Assembly: GCA_003290165.1 (NCBI GenBank)
Contig: QNQO01000511.1
Location: 372,001-436,000 of the forward strand
Direction of reading: 5' to 3'
Length of the DNA: 64,000 nt
From: Berberis thunbergii
Lineage: Eukaryota; Streptophyta; Magnoliopsida; Ranunculales; Berberidaceae
In this document: piece by piece, positions 22,776 through 37,289 of the stretch
How the letters are laid out: every line of letters begins with the position of its first letter
Position numbering within the stretch: the stretch's first letter is position 1
The notes under the pieces: generated by a model
Told to the model about the DNA's origin: nothing
Database searches by the model: none
Seen by the model: the letters and a program-made list of their open reading frames with translations, nothing else
Translations under genes and position numbers: made by a program

Positions 22776-24250
22776 ATGGTGATCACCAGATCCAACAACA
22801 ATAGAGATCAGGGGGACACATCAAATGCTCATACTGGCGCTATACCACCGCTTCCAGCGGTACCGATGACACATGAGCAGCAGGCTAACACCCTCGCGCC
22901 AACACCGTGGCAACAAACCCTAGGATGGATCTGCTATCATTATAGATCTGCTATCATTATAGATATACAGATCGCTAAAGCGGTGGGGATTCTCACTAAG
23001 CAGAACCCTCCACCCGCTGATAGAAATCTAGAGCAACACATGCCTTAATCTCCAGATGACAACAGAGAGCAGGCACAAGAAAATCAAGCCCCCGCCAGCT
23101 CTCACTGGACTAGAGGTAGCGGCGTGATGAATAAAGATCCAACTTTCAGGGCAAACTGACCCGCTGCGCAGAACCCTCTCCGCTGAGGGGCTCACGACCT
23201 AGACATGTTGTACCGCTTTTCTATTCCCCCGTTCATGGACCGCATCATGAACGAGGATCTGCCAAAGAAGTTCAACCTTCCGAAACTTGAGTTTTATGAC
23301 GGGATCGATGACCCATTCAATCACTTGCATCACTATCAACATTTAGTGACGCTCAAATAAGGTTTTGAATTGATGATGTGCAAAACGTTCCCTACCAGCC
23401 TGAAGAAGTCAACGCTGACCTGTTTCATAGTCTCCCGCCAAAGTCAATCGACTCATTCATAACACTGGCCAAAGAATTCCTGACACGCTTTGTCTGCAAC
23501 CAGTGGATCAGGAAAGGCCGACACTACATACTCTCTCTGAGGTAGAAATCACATGAAACGCTAAGGGAATATGTCACGCGCTTCAATGATGAGCTGCCGC
23601 TCATTGACGGCTGCAACGACGACACCGCCGTTACGACTTTTACTGCGGGTCTAAGAGTGGAAACGTTTTACGACTTCCTTAGCTTGGAAGCCCCTTGGAT
23701 ATGGCAGAACTCTTGAAAAACGCCTAGAGGTACATCACCTTGGAGGAGATGAGAACAACAAAGAAGGAGATTGAAGTAGAGAAGAAACCCTCAGTTTCTA
23801 GGGACATAAATGAGGGAAAGAAATGAAAAGACTATGGTCGGGCCATGCCAGAGAAATTTTCCAACTATGATGGATCCAGAACCATGACCCCCCTCAATTC
23901 TAGCTTGTCGGACGTCCTTAATTCCATGAAAAACTGGGAAGATCTAAAATGGCTCCCGAAGCAGTGCGGAGACCTCTCCAAATGCGACAACAACAAGTAT
24001 TGCTTGTACCACAAGGAGGGTGACAACGACACCAACGACTGTAAGAGCCTAAGATATGAGATTGAATACTAGATCCGAAAGGCCAAGCTGAAGGAGTTTC
24101 TAGGTTCAGAGAAAAGACAAGACCAAATCTGGGAAATGGGAGAGGTGGTCAAAGAAATCGAGAAGGAAGCTCCGGGCATTAAATATGTCCTTCACGGAGT
24201 CAGATCAGAAGAAGAATAGTCTAACAAGTCTCGAAAGTGGACAATCCTTG
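22776..24250 (+). pseudogene. gypsy gag region, degenerate
   Basis: It starts MVITRSNNNRDQGD and continues through broken frames. Recognisable pieces include FNLPKLEFYDGIDDP, HSLPPKSIDSFITLAKEFL, the retrotrans_gag-type block ETLREYVTRFNDE, and the Cys/His knuckle CLYHKEGDNDTNDC near 24000-24040. Stops at 23046, 23358, 23545 and 24070 and further frame changes prevent translation. The capsid-like protein of the intact family packages element RNA. Confidence 0.85.
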
Positions 24251-24252
24251 AG

Positions 24253-24780
24253 ATGAGGACACAACCCACCAGCGAGGATAGACGTGTGTATTACTCTCGA
24301 ATGCGGAGCTCCATCTCGACCTTGACTTTCATAGATAAGGACCTCGAAGGCGTTCATGTATCGCACAATGACGCTCTAGTCATTTCAATCTCTATTGCAA
24401 GGTGGGAGGTAAAGAGAGCCTTGGTGGATACAGGAAGCTCTCTCAATGTCTTATTCTACAACGCATTCCGTAGCATGGACCTCAAGGAAGATAATTTAAT
24501 GCCTTTTGATTACCCACTGATTGGGTTTAGCGGAGAAAAATGCTCCTCGATCGGGAAGATAAGGCTAGCAGTGATGGTAGGAGAGCCATAACTGAGGAAT
24601 GTCCTGTTCCTAGACTTCATGGTGGTAGATGCACCGTCTACCTATAACCTCATCTTGGGGAGGCCCTGGCTTCATTAGATAGAAGCGATAGTCTCCACCT
24701 TTTATCGGCGCGTCAAGTATGCTGCCAACCACTAAGAAGGGACAATTAGCGGGGACCAACCAATGGCACAGGGCTGCCAC
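24253..24780 (+). pseudogene. gypsy aspartic protease region, degenerate
   Basis: The open stretch 24253-24591 contains the catalytic motif LVDTGSSLNVLFY. Reading resumes after a stop with DAPSTYNLILGRPWLH, the second conserved protease block. It ends in further stops near 24680 and 24735. No RT, RNase H or integrase motif follows. Confidence 0.88.
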
Positions 24781-24789
24781 TATGTTGCG

Positions 24790-26885
24790 CTAAAACATAT
24801 AGAATGTTCTCAAATTTAGCTAGAGCCTGCCAGGCAAGTTGAACAAAAGCTAGGCTAAAAAACTGGGGACAAAGACCCAGCAGCAGTGGCTCAACTTCGT
24901 AACAAAGGACAAAACAACATTACAGGGGCGGTCTGCTCTCTAGCCCGACATGACATCAGACCTAGCGGAGAGGTCATTGCAAACGGGAGCACAACCCCAC
25001 AACTATCTGTGGGTGTAAAAGGACTCTCCCACGCAAGTTTTATTCTTCAGTAACCTCAATGACATCGGCGAAACTTGACAATTCACCGAAGGTACTTACG
25101 ATCTAAGAAAGGGCATGTGAAATTACTTCAGGGCCGGATCAACCTCTCTCTGCCAACAGTCAATCTATCCAGTTGTTTAGCTTTCTCTTAGTAGTCAATT
25201 TAGAGTTTTAATTATTAGGAACTTATGTGATTTGCACTCATTTGAGAAATAAAAAAGAATTATGCAAACACACTCTATTGATTACTAAAAAGATGTAACG
25301 ATGATCACTCAGATGGCGGATACAAAAGATTACAAACTACAAGCATTCAAATCTAATGCGATGTATAGTAAAAATTAGCCTAAACAGCTCGACTTCAGAA
25401 AATGACAGCAATGGTACCCTGGGTGAACTACGATGCCCTCTAAGAATTTTGTTTTGCGACTTTTCCGGAGAAGATGATTTGCAAGCAAGAGCAAATGTAC
25501 AAAAAGAAGTATGAAAGAGCTCACTCAATTCAATACTTCTTCGGTCCCACCTCGTAAAGATGACATGAGGTGGTACAGAATCAGCAACTGGAGGCTCTGC
25601 GACACAACGACCGTAGCTACAACCAACTCACATGCTCGATTTTCCCAACCAAACAAACTTGGGATAAGTATCAGGTTGAAATATATCGAGTGCACTCTCC
25701 CACTGAGGGATGAGAGGGGTGTCTGAGAGTCAATAGCCCACTCCGATAGGCCATGTCCAATTTCACTCCGTTCCGCTACTCTGAGTTTCAGCGAAGCACA
25801 ATGCTCCAAGGTTTGCTGAGAGGGGAGGAAAGCAACCGTTCCAAGGTTGGCTTCTGGTGTTATCTCAGAAATTATGTGGTTCGAAGGACCGACAGAGCAC
25901 CAACACATAAATGACAGACTCATCCCTTGAGGAAAGCTTTGTACTTCTTCTACGAAATACGAGAAGAAATTACAATGTCTCAACGAACCAATTGGGCGCT
26001 CACCTAGAGCAGGTGACCATACATAATTACAAGTTTTATCAAGACTCATCAACATAAATGTCAGAACATTCGAAGATTCCAGTGGAAAATGTCTTCCTTC
26101 AGCCTTTGGAAAACCCAAAGCATATTCTTTGAGTAAAAACATATGAAGAGTGCACTATGTAGAAGATAATGCCTACTGAAGGAACATCATTATACAGACG
26201 AAGTGGCTCATCAAACATGCGCATCAACATTGAATACTGTATGGAAAACGAGGAGGCGATAGTTCCCAAGGAAATCGTATAGGTCCACGTTCAATCAATT
26301 AATGATGATGCACACAACCTAATTAATTGGGGGGGGGGGTAACCGATACTCTACCGTCTCACAATATATGTCGTACGCATAACACCATACAATCTACGTT
26401 GTACACGTGGCACTATGATCGGCGACAATACCTAGTTTTTCCTATACGAGCCCATCGGCTCGACACACTATCCGAGCGACACCTTACTACGCACATTGAT
26501 GCAAGCAGTGGAGGTCCTAGTCACTATTGACACACAGAGCACACCTACATGTCACCAACTAATTTAAGGTGCCTCTTTTTTAAAAACTTTCATTGAAATT
26601 AATGGAAACCAATCCGCATAATGCAATCCGACTTCGAAAGTAGGTTGCACGCTTGTAATAGGTGGAGCCCCAACCTAGCCAGGCAAGCTTAGTCAATGAT
26701 GATGATGGCTTTTGATTCATCCTGACGCTTAGTTTGATGCACATGAATGTCGATGGCTTAGGAAGTGAGAATATAGTCAGCGCTCTCACGTCTGATAACG
26801 ATGACTCACCAGAGATTGTCGGCCCCTCCGCGGATGATGGTCGCCGAACCCGATCAAGTAAGCCTAGTAAGTGACGGCGACTTAT
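24790..26885. other. gypsy internal DNA without recognised genes
   Basis: Non-coding in appearance on the plus strand, with a G10 run near 26329-26338. A 205-codon open frame on the minus strand (25525-26142) shows no domain I recognise. Its only notable feature is length without a stop, so it is not called as a gene. Confidence 0.5.
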
Positions 26886-26891
26886 GGTCAA

Positions 26892-27475
26892 CACCCAGTC
26901 AGCTCTAAATGATGCCGACGAGTTTACCACGGGACCACCGTTCTTTTACAAACCATGGTTGCCGAAACTCCCAAACCTGTGCTCATTCCACGCGGGTGTA
27001 GATGGTTTGGAAGGTCGGAGCCTTGTCAGTTTTGACTGATGTCGATGGCTTGCCACGAGACCACCGTTCTACCCTGGTCGCCGAAACTCTCAAACCTGTA
27101 GCTCGCTTCGCGCGGGTGTAGATGGTTTGGAAGGTGAGAGCCTAGTTAGTTCTGACTGATATCGACAACTTGCCACGAGGCCACTGCTCTTCTACAAACC
27201 ATGGTCGCTAAAACTCCCAAGTCTGTAGCTCAATGCGCATGGGTGTAGATGATTTGGAAGGTGGGAGCCTAGTCAATTCCAATTGATGTCGACGGTTTGC
27301 CACGGGACCACTGCTCTTCTACAAACCATGGTCGCAGAATTTTCTCATCCTAAACCTGTATCCTGCTTCGGGCGAGTGTAGATGGTTTGGAAGGTGGGAG
27401 CCTAGTCAGCTCTGACAGATGTCGACGGCTGGCCACGGGACCAATATTCTTCTACAGACCATGGTAGCCAAACTC
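26892..27475 (+). repeat. Tandem array, about 120-131-bp units, in the gypsy element
   Basis: Four to five units share CCACGGGACCACCGTTCT, ACAAACCATGGTCGC, AAACCTGTAGCTC, GGGTGTAGATGGTTTGGAAG and GTGGGAGCCTAGTCAG. GGTTTGGAAGGT recurs near 27004, 27124, 27250 and 27382. Units diverge by point changes and small indels. Such arrays near the 3' untranslated part are known in Tat/Ogre-type elements. Confidence 0.88.
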
Positions 27476-28139
27476 GATTACAACTCAAACAACATCTTCA
27501 TGTTTGCATAGCCTGACATCCCGTTATCAGCAATGGCCACTTGAGCCGACTCGAAAACTAACCCACTAAGCGCGGACGAATGCTACGCAAAAACTAGCTG
27601 TGCTTACGAAACTTGACTCGGGCCAAATGTTCTTACTCAACTATAGATGACGACGCATGTGCTCGACTACAACAATTCACTCATGCCAACAATCGCAATC
27701 GACGGTCAAATATATAACTTGAGCCTCCAATGGCTTACCTCAAGGATAACTACAGCCTGGGTAAAGTAACACATTGCCAAATCATCCGTAGAAGGTTCAC
27801 TATTGGACATAAACACACAATAGCAAATCTAAGACCTCACGAAAGTACATGTCAGAATTACTTGCGGCATAAATGGTCGAGCTCTCAACAACAGAAAAAC
27901 CACTCGGCTCCCTGCTAACCCAACATGACCTATGTCAAAATAAAATGACAAGGAAAAATGAAAAACATGTAACAGGGAAATCAAACAAAATATGGGTACA
28001 AAGCATACTCAAAGGAAACATGTTTTCGTTAAACAATCTAGACAAAATGTACAGATGTACGGAATCTACTTCTCATCAGGAGAAGGTACATGACAGTGAA
28101 CTAAACTTAACAGGAGAAGCAACATGAGTTGTGTCCGCG

Positions 28140-29456
28140 TGTGCCTCACCTTGAGCTTCATGATCCAGATCGCCCTTTTCCTCTGACAGCTTAGAGATCA
28201 CTTTGAAGTCTGCAAAGGACACCTTCCTGTAGTAAGAAAGGTCTCATTCCGGATGCTCTTCTTTCATCAACGCCAATAGTTCTAACCTCCCATGCACGAT
28301 CATGTTGAATTCAAACGTGTCTTGCGCCTTTACTTCAGCAAGTTCACACTCCAACTTGCCCATTGGTGCATCAGTCCAAGTTTGCTTAGTAATCAGGCCA
28401 CTTTTAACAGTGCTAAGTTCGTATTGCTCCAAGAGAAGTTGGTCCTCAACTTTCCTTGCTTCCTGAGCGTTGAATTCTACATCGGCCTCTAACTGCCGTC
28501 TATGGACGACCCACTCAGACTCTTTCCTGGTATTCTCTTCAGCAAGAGACTGCAACTCATAACGCATCTCAGCCGCAGCTTCCTGCAACTTCTAGATCAT
28601 GGCGGACCAGGTTCAGCTTTTATCTGGATCTATCCCTTGTGGACATCGCCTCTGCTAAATCAGACTCAAGGGCTTTCAGACAAACCATCTGGGTCTCCGC
28701 ATCAACGACTAATTGTTCCAGCCTCCATTTTTCAATTTGTTTTCTCAGCGATTCAACCTCAAATAGTGCATTCGAATACGACTTTTGCATATTTGAGAAG
28801 ACACGCTCCATGGTGTACACCCTCTGACGGGCCAACTCAACTTCCATCCATGCGACAACTACTTGGTTCAGATGCAATATCTCCAACATAAGATGTTTCA
28901 ACCCCTTATCCATATGCTTCTCTAGCGCATTCTCCTCGGGCTTCGGAGCACGGTTCACCAGCCAGCTATAACGTCTGCTTATATGCTTTCTTGAAGTATA
29001 ATCAATGTCAACATCCTGGTGCCAAGCCTGGTTGCGCATTTTCACTACGTTCGGAGCAAATAAACTCATTCGCACATTCAGATGAAGCTATCTCGGATGC
29101 AAAATTACGCCAGCACCGCCATTTGCAGTGTCCACCACATTTAGGCCCTCATTTACAACCTTTTCTTTGTCACCAGCAGCCGACCCTTGGTTGCGAGCCG
29201 ACTCAGTAGAATCCAAAGAGAGAGGAGGAGGCGAATTGTCAATCGAACCCTCCATTATCTCAATATACGGTCTGGAATGAGATGGAGGGCAATGCGGACT
29301 ACAAGAAGGATGGCCCATGCTGCAATGACCATTATCAGACGACCCACCAGCAGGACAATTGACCTTCAGGACCATAGAAAAATCTTTATCGAGACTTTCT
29401 AGCAGAACAAGTTTGGATTGGTCAGTATTAGCAGAAGCCGCCACAACAGCCATCAT
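28140..29456 (-). pseudogene. Antisense coiled-coil ORF of the gypsy element
   Basis: On the minus strand three open stretches follow each other: 29456-29088 (Ser/Pro/Gly-rich N part, MMAVVAASANTD), 29075-28620 (helical, MRMSLFAPNVVKMRNQ to EVESLRKQIEKWRLEQLV) and 28588-28244 (QEAAAEMRYELQSLAEENTR to AQEARKVEDQLLLEQYELS). They are rich in E, K, R, L and Q with heptad-like spacing and look like one coiled-coil protein broken by frameshifts or stops. The direction is opposite to gag. Extra antisense ORFs of unknown role are described for some Tat-type elements; equating this one with them is inference. Confidence 0.65.
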
Positions 29457-29459
29457 TAG

Positions 29460-30215
29460 CTTCTTATCAAAGCTTCAACCTACTCGGTACTCAGCTTCAA
29501 TGCATCATCAACATGAGCGACAACCATGTTCCGGAAATGCACAAGAAACACCGAAGGACAGTTTTGCAATGTTTCCGCTGCAATTTGGACTGTCTTGATT
29601 GCCTAGGTTTCGGATAGAAGTTTGATTGGTGGTGGCCTAAATGGCAGTGGTGGGTTGAGGAATGGCACCAAATAATAGTGTTGGGAGGTTGGATTCACGA
29701 CAGACTGTTGTGGCGCTTGCACTTCTCATTCGGAGATTAGATTCTACACCATACTTCAGACCATTGAGACTTCAATATTTCCATTTTAACCTGCAAGCAT
29801 GCAGCAACCAGGTAAGTATTCAACTGTTAATGACGTGCGCATTTTGGTTTTGTAGAGCCTGTACTTGCTCCATGCTGACACTAAACACTGAAGTAATATA
29901 AGTATAGAAAATCTACAATTTAGTTAAAGACACACATGCATAACCGTCGACGGATCTGATTCCTCATTCAATTAACAGATTTCAACATGATAAACACTAA
30001 ACAGATTCTCTAATTCCACAAACAATGAGCATAAATAACATACATCATATAGAACTATCCAAACAACATTGTTTTGGTAGTAGCATTTGAACATATACCT
30101 TGTCCAAGGACGTTAATATGATCCTTGATATCAAGGAAACCTAATACACAATGGATCACACTTCTTATGTGTACAAAATGTCTAGTGCGTCTACTAAATT
30201 AATAGGTGGAATGCA
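29460..30215. other. Junction between gypsy remnant and RD19-like gene
   Basis: No 3' LTR is visible. 29600-29815 ends in CAGCAACCAGGTAAGT, which looks like an exon end and donor on the plus strand, but no product was recognised. The remainder is the 3' flank of the protease gene. Confidence 0.35.
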
Positions 30216-30219
30216 TAAT

Positions 30220-32942
<2,723 letters not shown>

Positions 32943-32975
32943 GGTTGTGGTGGTGGAGAGTTATTTGGGGTGGGG

Positions 32976-32983
32976 TTATATAA
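32976..32983 (-). promoter_or_regulatory. TATA box of the RD19-like gene
   Basis: TTATATAA lies 34 bp upstream of the ATG at 32942 on the minus strand. This would leave a very short 5' UTR, so a more distal start is also possible. Confidence 0.45.
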
Positions 32984-33069
32984 CTAGTGAAGAGGGGAGA
33001 GTGGTGGGTGGAGAAGGGTGAATGGGAGAAGGACAAGTGGAGGGGTGGGATTGGGTGGAAGGGTGTGTT

Positions 33070-33216
33070 ACGTGTTAAGAGATGGAGTTGTTGTTGCTTC
33101 TTAGAGTGAACAACGTGAAGATGACAAAGTGGGAGAAAACTAAGAAAAGAAAAAATGTTTTTTTGGAAGTTTGGATGGATACAGAAATAATAGGGAAGAA
33201 CACGGGCCACACGTGG
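33070..33216 (-). promoter_or_regulatory. ABRE/G-box-like ACGTG elements upstream of the RD19-like gene
   Basis: ACGTGT at 33070-33075 and CACACGTGG around 33209-33216, 130 and 270 bp upstream of the ATG. ACGTG cores are bound by bZIP/ABF factors. This would fit the dehydration response known for RD19, but function here is inference. Confidence 0.4.
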
Positions 33217-33299
33217 TCTGGGATTAGGCATCGAGATGTGTATATTTTAGTGTATCAATGTGTATGTAGATGTGGACATGTAGATTTCGAGGACGATTG

Positions 33300-33660
33300 A
33301 TTTTTTTCGAATCAAATTAACTTTTTTTTTAATCCCTCACCCTTCTCACCCTAAATGCGGCAGACAAGATATAAATATTGAACTTGTGATACCATCTAAT
33401 ACAAGATTATCAGATAAGTTAATACCATATTGAATTAGTGAACCGAATTAACTGATTCTTGTTAGCAAAATGATTGTAAAGACAAACAAACAACAATTTT
33501 GATAAGCAATCAGGCTAGCAACTATTTTTTTGTCAGGGTTGAGCCTTAAAACTCTTTCGTAGTCTTTATACATGCCATCTCAGAAGTCAATGATCAATGT
33601 CCAAAACCACATTTTAAACTACTCTTTCACGTTCATTATGTATTATTTCATTATACTTTG
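33300..33660. other. Intergenic, SINE-like tRNA remnants
   Basis: AT-rich. GAACTTGTGATACCATCTAAT near 33380 resembles a reverse-oriented B-box-side piece, and a similar GTTCGAATCCTGAACATGTG lies near 34506. No gene. Confidence 0.3.
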
Positions 33661-33664
33661 CAAA

Positions 33665-33855
33665 ATTCTAAATGTCGAGGAAATGAGCGAGGAAACCAGC
33701 GAGGAAAGTGAGGTGGAGGGGGTGAACCGTTCACCTCCCCTTGGGATGCGCACACAAAAACAATGGATCACATCCCGAGGGGAGTGAACGGCTCACCCCC
33801 CCTCCACCTCACTTCCCTCGCTGGTTTCCTCGCTCATTTCCTCGCCATGTAGAAT
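33665..33855. mobile_element. Palindromic MITE (foldback element), copy 1
   Basis: 191 bp, almost a perfect inverted repeat. The left arm begins ATTCTAAATGTCGAGGAAAT and continues with GAGCGAGGAAACCAGCGAGG. The right arm is its complement, ending TTTCCTCGCCATGTAGAAT. Arms are about 80 bp with a loop of roughly 25 bp around 33755-33770. A related copy is at 46745-46897. Confidence 0.85.
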
Positions 33856-33859
33856 AACT

Positions 33860-35690
33860 CTTATACTTTAAGAGATCAAAACTTTGCTTAATTTTAGATT
33901 TGTAGTTCATGGCTAAGATAAGAGGTAGGGCATTCATTGACTCGAAAGAATGTGGGCTTGAGGGAGTCTCTTGGGTTGGGCTGGGCCTTCCAAGTTGCAT
34001 CAATTAGAGTATGTTGATAATGTTATCAATCAAAGGAAAAGCGAGTTGATCACTCGTGTCGTGATCAAGCGTGCTAATCACTTGTTTCATGCGCTGAGTA
34101 TCACCATCATAGTGACCATATTATTTGACGAAAACACATTTACGCACTAATCCAATAATTTTCAATGCTAAACATTCCTTGTCAAGTATAGTGTGGGATA
34201 AGCATTGCCTTAAAATTTCCTCTAATCAATCAGACCTTTTAAATTCCATTCCACACCTCTTTTTCTATACAATTTATTGACTCATTTTGTCTCCCAAGTG
34301 TTGAGAGATTTGATATAAAGGTAATACCATGTTTAGTAGATCTTTTGAATTAATAGCCTTTCTATATTCATCCACCACCCATTCATTTTTAAAAACGCTT
34401 AACAGAGTCAAATGAGTAGACTCGGTAGTTCGGTTGAGTCAAGTAAACTCTTTCAAAGGCAAGCATAAATTTTGGGATTCAAGAACTATAACATGACGTG
34501 TTAAAGTTCGAATCCTGAACATGTGATACCATCTGCTTGGTGTTAACATTCGAAATTATCATTTATAACACTCTTCCTAACCAATATTTCCCCAACAAAT
34601 AGCAATCCATCTAGTACTGGCTGTACTCCACACACTTGTGTATGATACTTGACAAGATCAAGAGTGGGAGAAGAGGCAGACAATCTAGATTAGCCAGACT
34701 GGTGTCCTGGACCCAAATCTTTGCTGTCAAAGGACACCACTCAACATTCAACTAGAATCTTCCATGGCACTGGCTTATGGTTAGGCCCCCCTTTAAAAAA
34801 GGGGTTGGTCTTGATTTAAGAAGGCAGGGTGTCCCTCAAAGCAAATGTATAAATTGGCACCAAATCATGCTCTCACATTAGTGTCTACAAACACTTCATT
34901 AGGGTTTCATGATAGTGTGATTTAAACTTTGGTTTAAAACACCAAAATAAAGACGTCCATTGATTTAAATCCATTAAAGGGGTTCATATAGTGGCAGACA
35001 ACAGTTTTCTAAGAAAATCTCCAATTGTACAACCTAAACTCAAAAAAATAGGGTTTAAGTGGTTTTAGGGAAGAATTTTCCAACAGTAAACTTTGAACGC
35101 CTAAAAATATAGGGCCTTCAAGTGTTTTGTCCCCTTAATTCCCGTTCTCAAACTAAAATTTTGCAGATTTCACCATGACACCGTTGAAGATGATTTTATA
35201 GTAAATTCATGTGTAGAAGCCAATATCACCCGAATCAAACCTGTAGATCCATTTGCAACCCCTTTGGAAATGTTGACCGAATGGTACTTCTTTCCTGTAT
35301 TTCAAATACTCCCCAATAATAGCAAGAACCCTAAGGATCACATCTCTAAAGATTTATGTTCTATCAAACAAATGAAAAGCTTTGTATATTAAGGGAACCC
35401 CACCCCCCCTCGTGCATGCTATCTATCAATGACCTCTTCATCTCTACCATCCTCAATTATCATATCATTAATGGCATGCAACCAAAACAGAACTTGTTAG
35501 AGAACTTTCCTTCCTTTATCCTTCTCTCAACCAATGTCGGAGACAACCAAAAACAAATGAGCTTTGCATGCCCTCATAGTCCCTACTTGTAGGACACTCC
35601 CTCCAAGTATATTTACCCCCTCACTCTCCTCATTGGCACTCATCTTCTTCTTCTTCTTCATCTCCATTGTCTATCCATTTTGTGTTTGTT
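33860..35690. other. Intergenic, upstream of the WAT1-like gene
   Basis: No gene is recognised. It contains a SINE-like B-box remnant near 34500-34545 and AT-rich DNA. It presumably holds the WAT1 promoter; no convincing TATA box close to the start was picked out. Confidence 0.4.
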
Positions 35691-35693
35691 TCG

Positions 35694-37285
35694 ATGGCAG
35701 ATACTACCAAAAGGATGTGTCGTGTGTCAGAGCGAACTACATTGCATTTGGCAATGTTGGCATTGCAGTTTGGTTATGCCGGGTTCCATGTAGTCTCCAG
35801 GGCAGCTCTTAACATGGGCATAAGCAAATTGGTGTTCCCAGTCTATAGGAACATTATCGCCTTGCTCCTACTTGCACCCTTTGCTTATTTTCTCGAGAAG
35901 TAAGCCTTTGTTAAATTATAAATTTCCTTTTTGTTCTTCTTTGCTATAGCTCGAACATGTTCATATAGTTTGTGTTTTGTTTCTTGTAGGAACAAAAGGC
36001 CAGCATTAAGTGCTTCTTTCATGATTCAATTCTTCTTCCTAGCACTTATAGGGTAACAATCTAACAAGTCTGAAAGTTCAATTGCAGAGCAATTGATTCA
36101 AGGAAACTAATCATTTTGAATTTCTCTTCAATCAGAATAACTGCAAATCAAGGATTCTACTTACTGGGTTTGGACAATACATCGCCTACATTTGCGTCCG
36201 CCATCCAAAATTCAGTTCCCGCCTTAACCTTTCTTATGGCCGCAGCACTAAGGCAATACAAACATTTCTCTACTTTCTCTTTTCTTATATTAGAATTAAT
36301 GTACATATAAGTGCGTTGTACATGTACTTTAAGCAGGATACAAGTATCGCAGCAAAGACTAGTTGGTTTCTAACATTCATTTCCTGATGTTAATGATAAT
36401 ATAGGATCGAACAAGTGCGCCTAGATCGGAAGGATGGTATCACAAAGGCACTAGGGACACTATCATGTGTTGCAGGGGCGACAGTTATAACACTCTACAA
36501 AGGCCCAACCATATTCCAACCATCTCCTAATCTTCATCAAACACCTTTACTACTTTCACTAGGAGATGCTAAGGGGAAGAACTGGACACTAGGTTGCATC
36601 TATCTGATAGGCCATTGCCTTTCCTGGTCAGGATGGTTAGTTCTACAAGCACCAATTCTGAAGAAGTATCCAGCTAGACTCTCTGTGACTTCCTACACTT
36701 GTTTCTTTGGTGTCATTCAGTTTCTTGTCATTGCTTTGGCTGTTGAGAGGGATGCTCAAGCTTGGCTAATTCGCTCCGGGGGTGAACTATTCAGTGTTTT
36801 TTATGCAGTTAGTATTCACAATCATCCAAATTTATCACCTTTGTACTGTACTCTGTTCGATTTTTAATACATGATGATGGTGCAGGGGCTGGTGGCATCA
36901 GGGATTGCTTTTGCAGTTCAGATATGGTGCATTGACAGAGGTGGTCCGGTGTTCGTTGCAGTTTATCAACCAGTGCAGACCTTGGTGGTTGCTATTATGG
37001 CTTCTATTGCTTTGGGGGAGCAATTCTACCTAGGAGGGTTAGTAGCTAAATCATTCTCTCCCATCAACATACACATATATAATCATCGTCATGTTTTTTT
37101 TTACGATTAATTTGGATGACAGGATCATTGGAGCAGTTTTGATTATAGTGGGATTGTATTTGGTGTTGTGGGGCAAGAGTGAAGAAAGAAAGTTTGCCTT
37201 GCAAACAGTGATTCCTTCAACAACTCATACTAAATCATCTCTTGCTCAGCCACTGCTACTCCCTACCTCTACTCGAAGTGTTTGA
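35694..37285 (+). CDS. WAT1: WAT1 (WALLS ARE THIN 1)-like EamA/DMT transporter
   Basis: Ten-helix drug/metabolite transporter of the plant WAT1/UMAMIT family. Arabidopsis WAT1 is a tonoplast auxin transporter needed for fibre secondary walls. Exons: 35694-35899, 35990-36052, 36136-36252, 36405-36807, 36886-37037, 37123-37285, giving 367 residues. Signature stretches: LALQFGYAGFHVVSRAALNM near the start, GISKLVFPVYRNIIALLLL, ITANQGFYLLGLDNTSPTFA, NWTLGCIYLIGHCLSWSGWL, IAFAVQIWCIDRGGPVFVAV and a C-terminal GKSEERKFALQ. Two EamA repeats lie at about residues 20-150 and 185-320. The first ATG with a family-like start (MADTTKR) was chosen over an in-frame Met nine codons upstream. The third intron appears to use a GC donor (AAG|GCAATA). 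No break was found. Confidence 0.94.
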
Positions 37286-37289
37286 TGAA

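Larger units (their letters stand above)
16092..29500 (+). mobile_element. Ty3/gypsy LTR retrotransposon (Tat-like layout), degenerate, interrupted by a TRIM
   Basis: A left LTR is followed, after removal of the inserted TRIM, by the primer-binding site TGGCGCCGTTCGTGGGA, a gag-like region, a DTGSS aspartic protease, a long non-coding part with a tandem array, and an antisense coiled-coil ORF. No reverse transcriptase or integrase was recognised and no second LTR was found before the RD19 gene. The copy is therefore non-autonomous and probably truncated at its right end. Antisense extra ORFs and tandem repeats near the 3' end are known features of Tat-lineage elements; the lineage assignment is inference. 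Both outer limits are approximate. Confidence 0.75.

Noticed and set aside
26892..27475. CRISPR-like array
   Set aside because: Eukaryotic sequence; units are contiguous diverged tandem repeats without unique spacers.
33082..33300. 72-codon open frame upstream of the RD19-like gene
   Set aside because: Overlaps the promoter region in the opposite direction with no family similarity.
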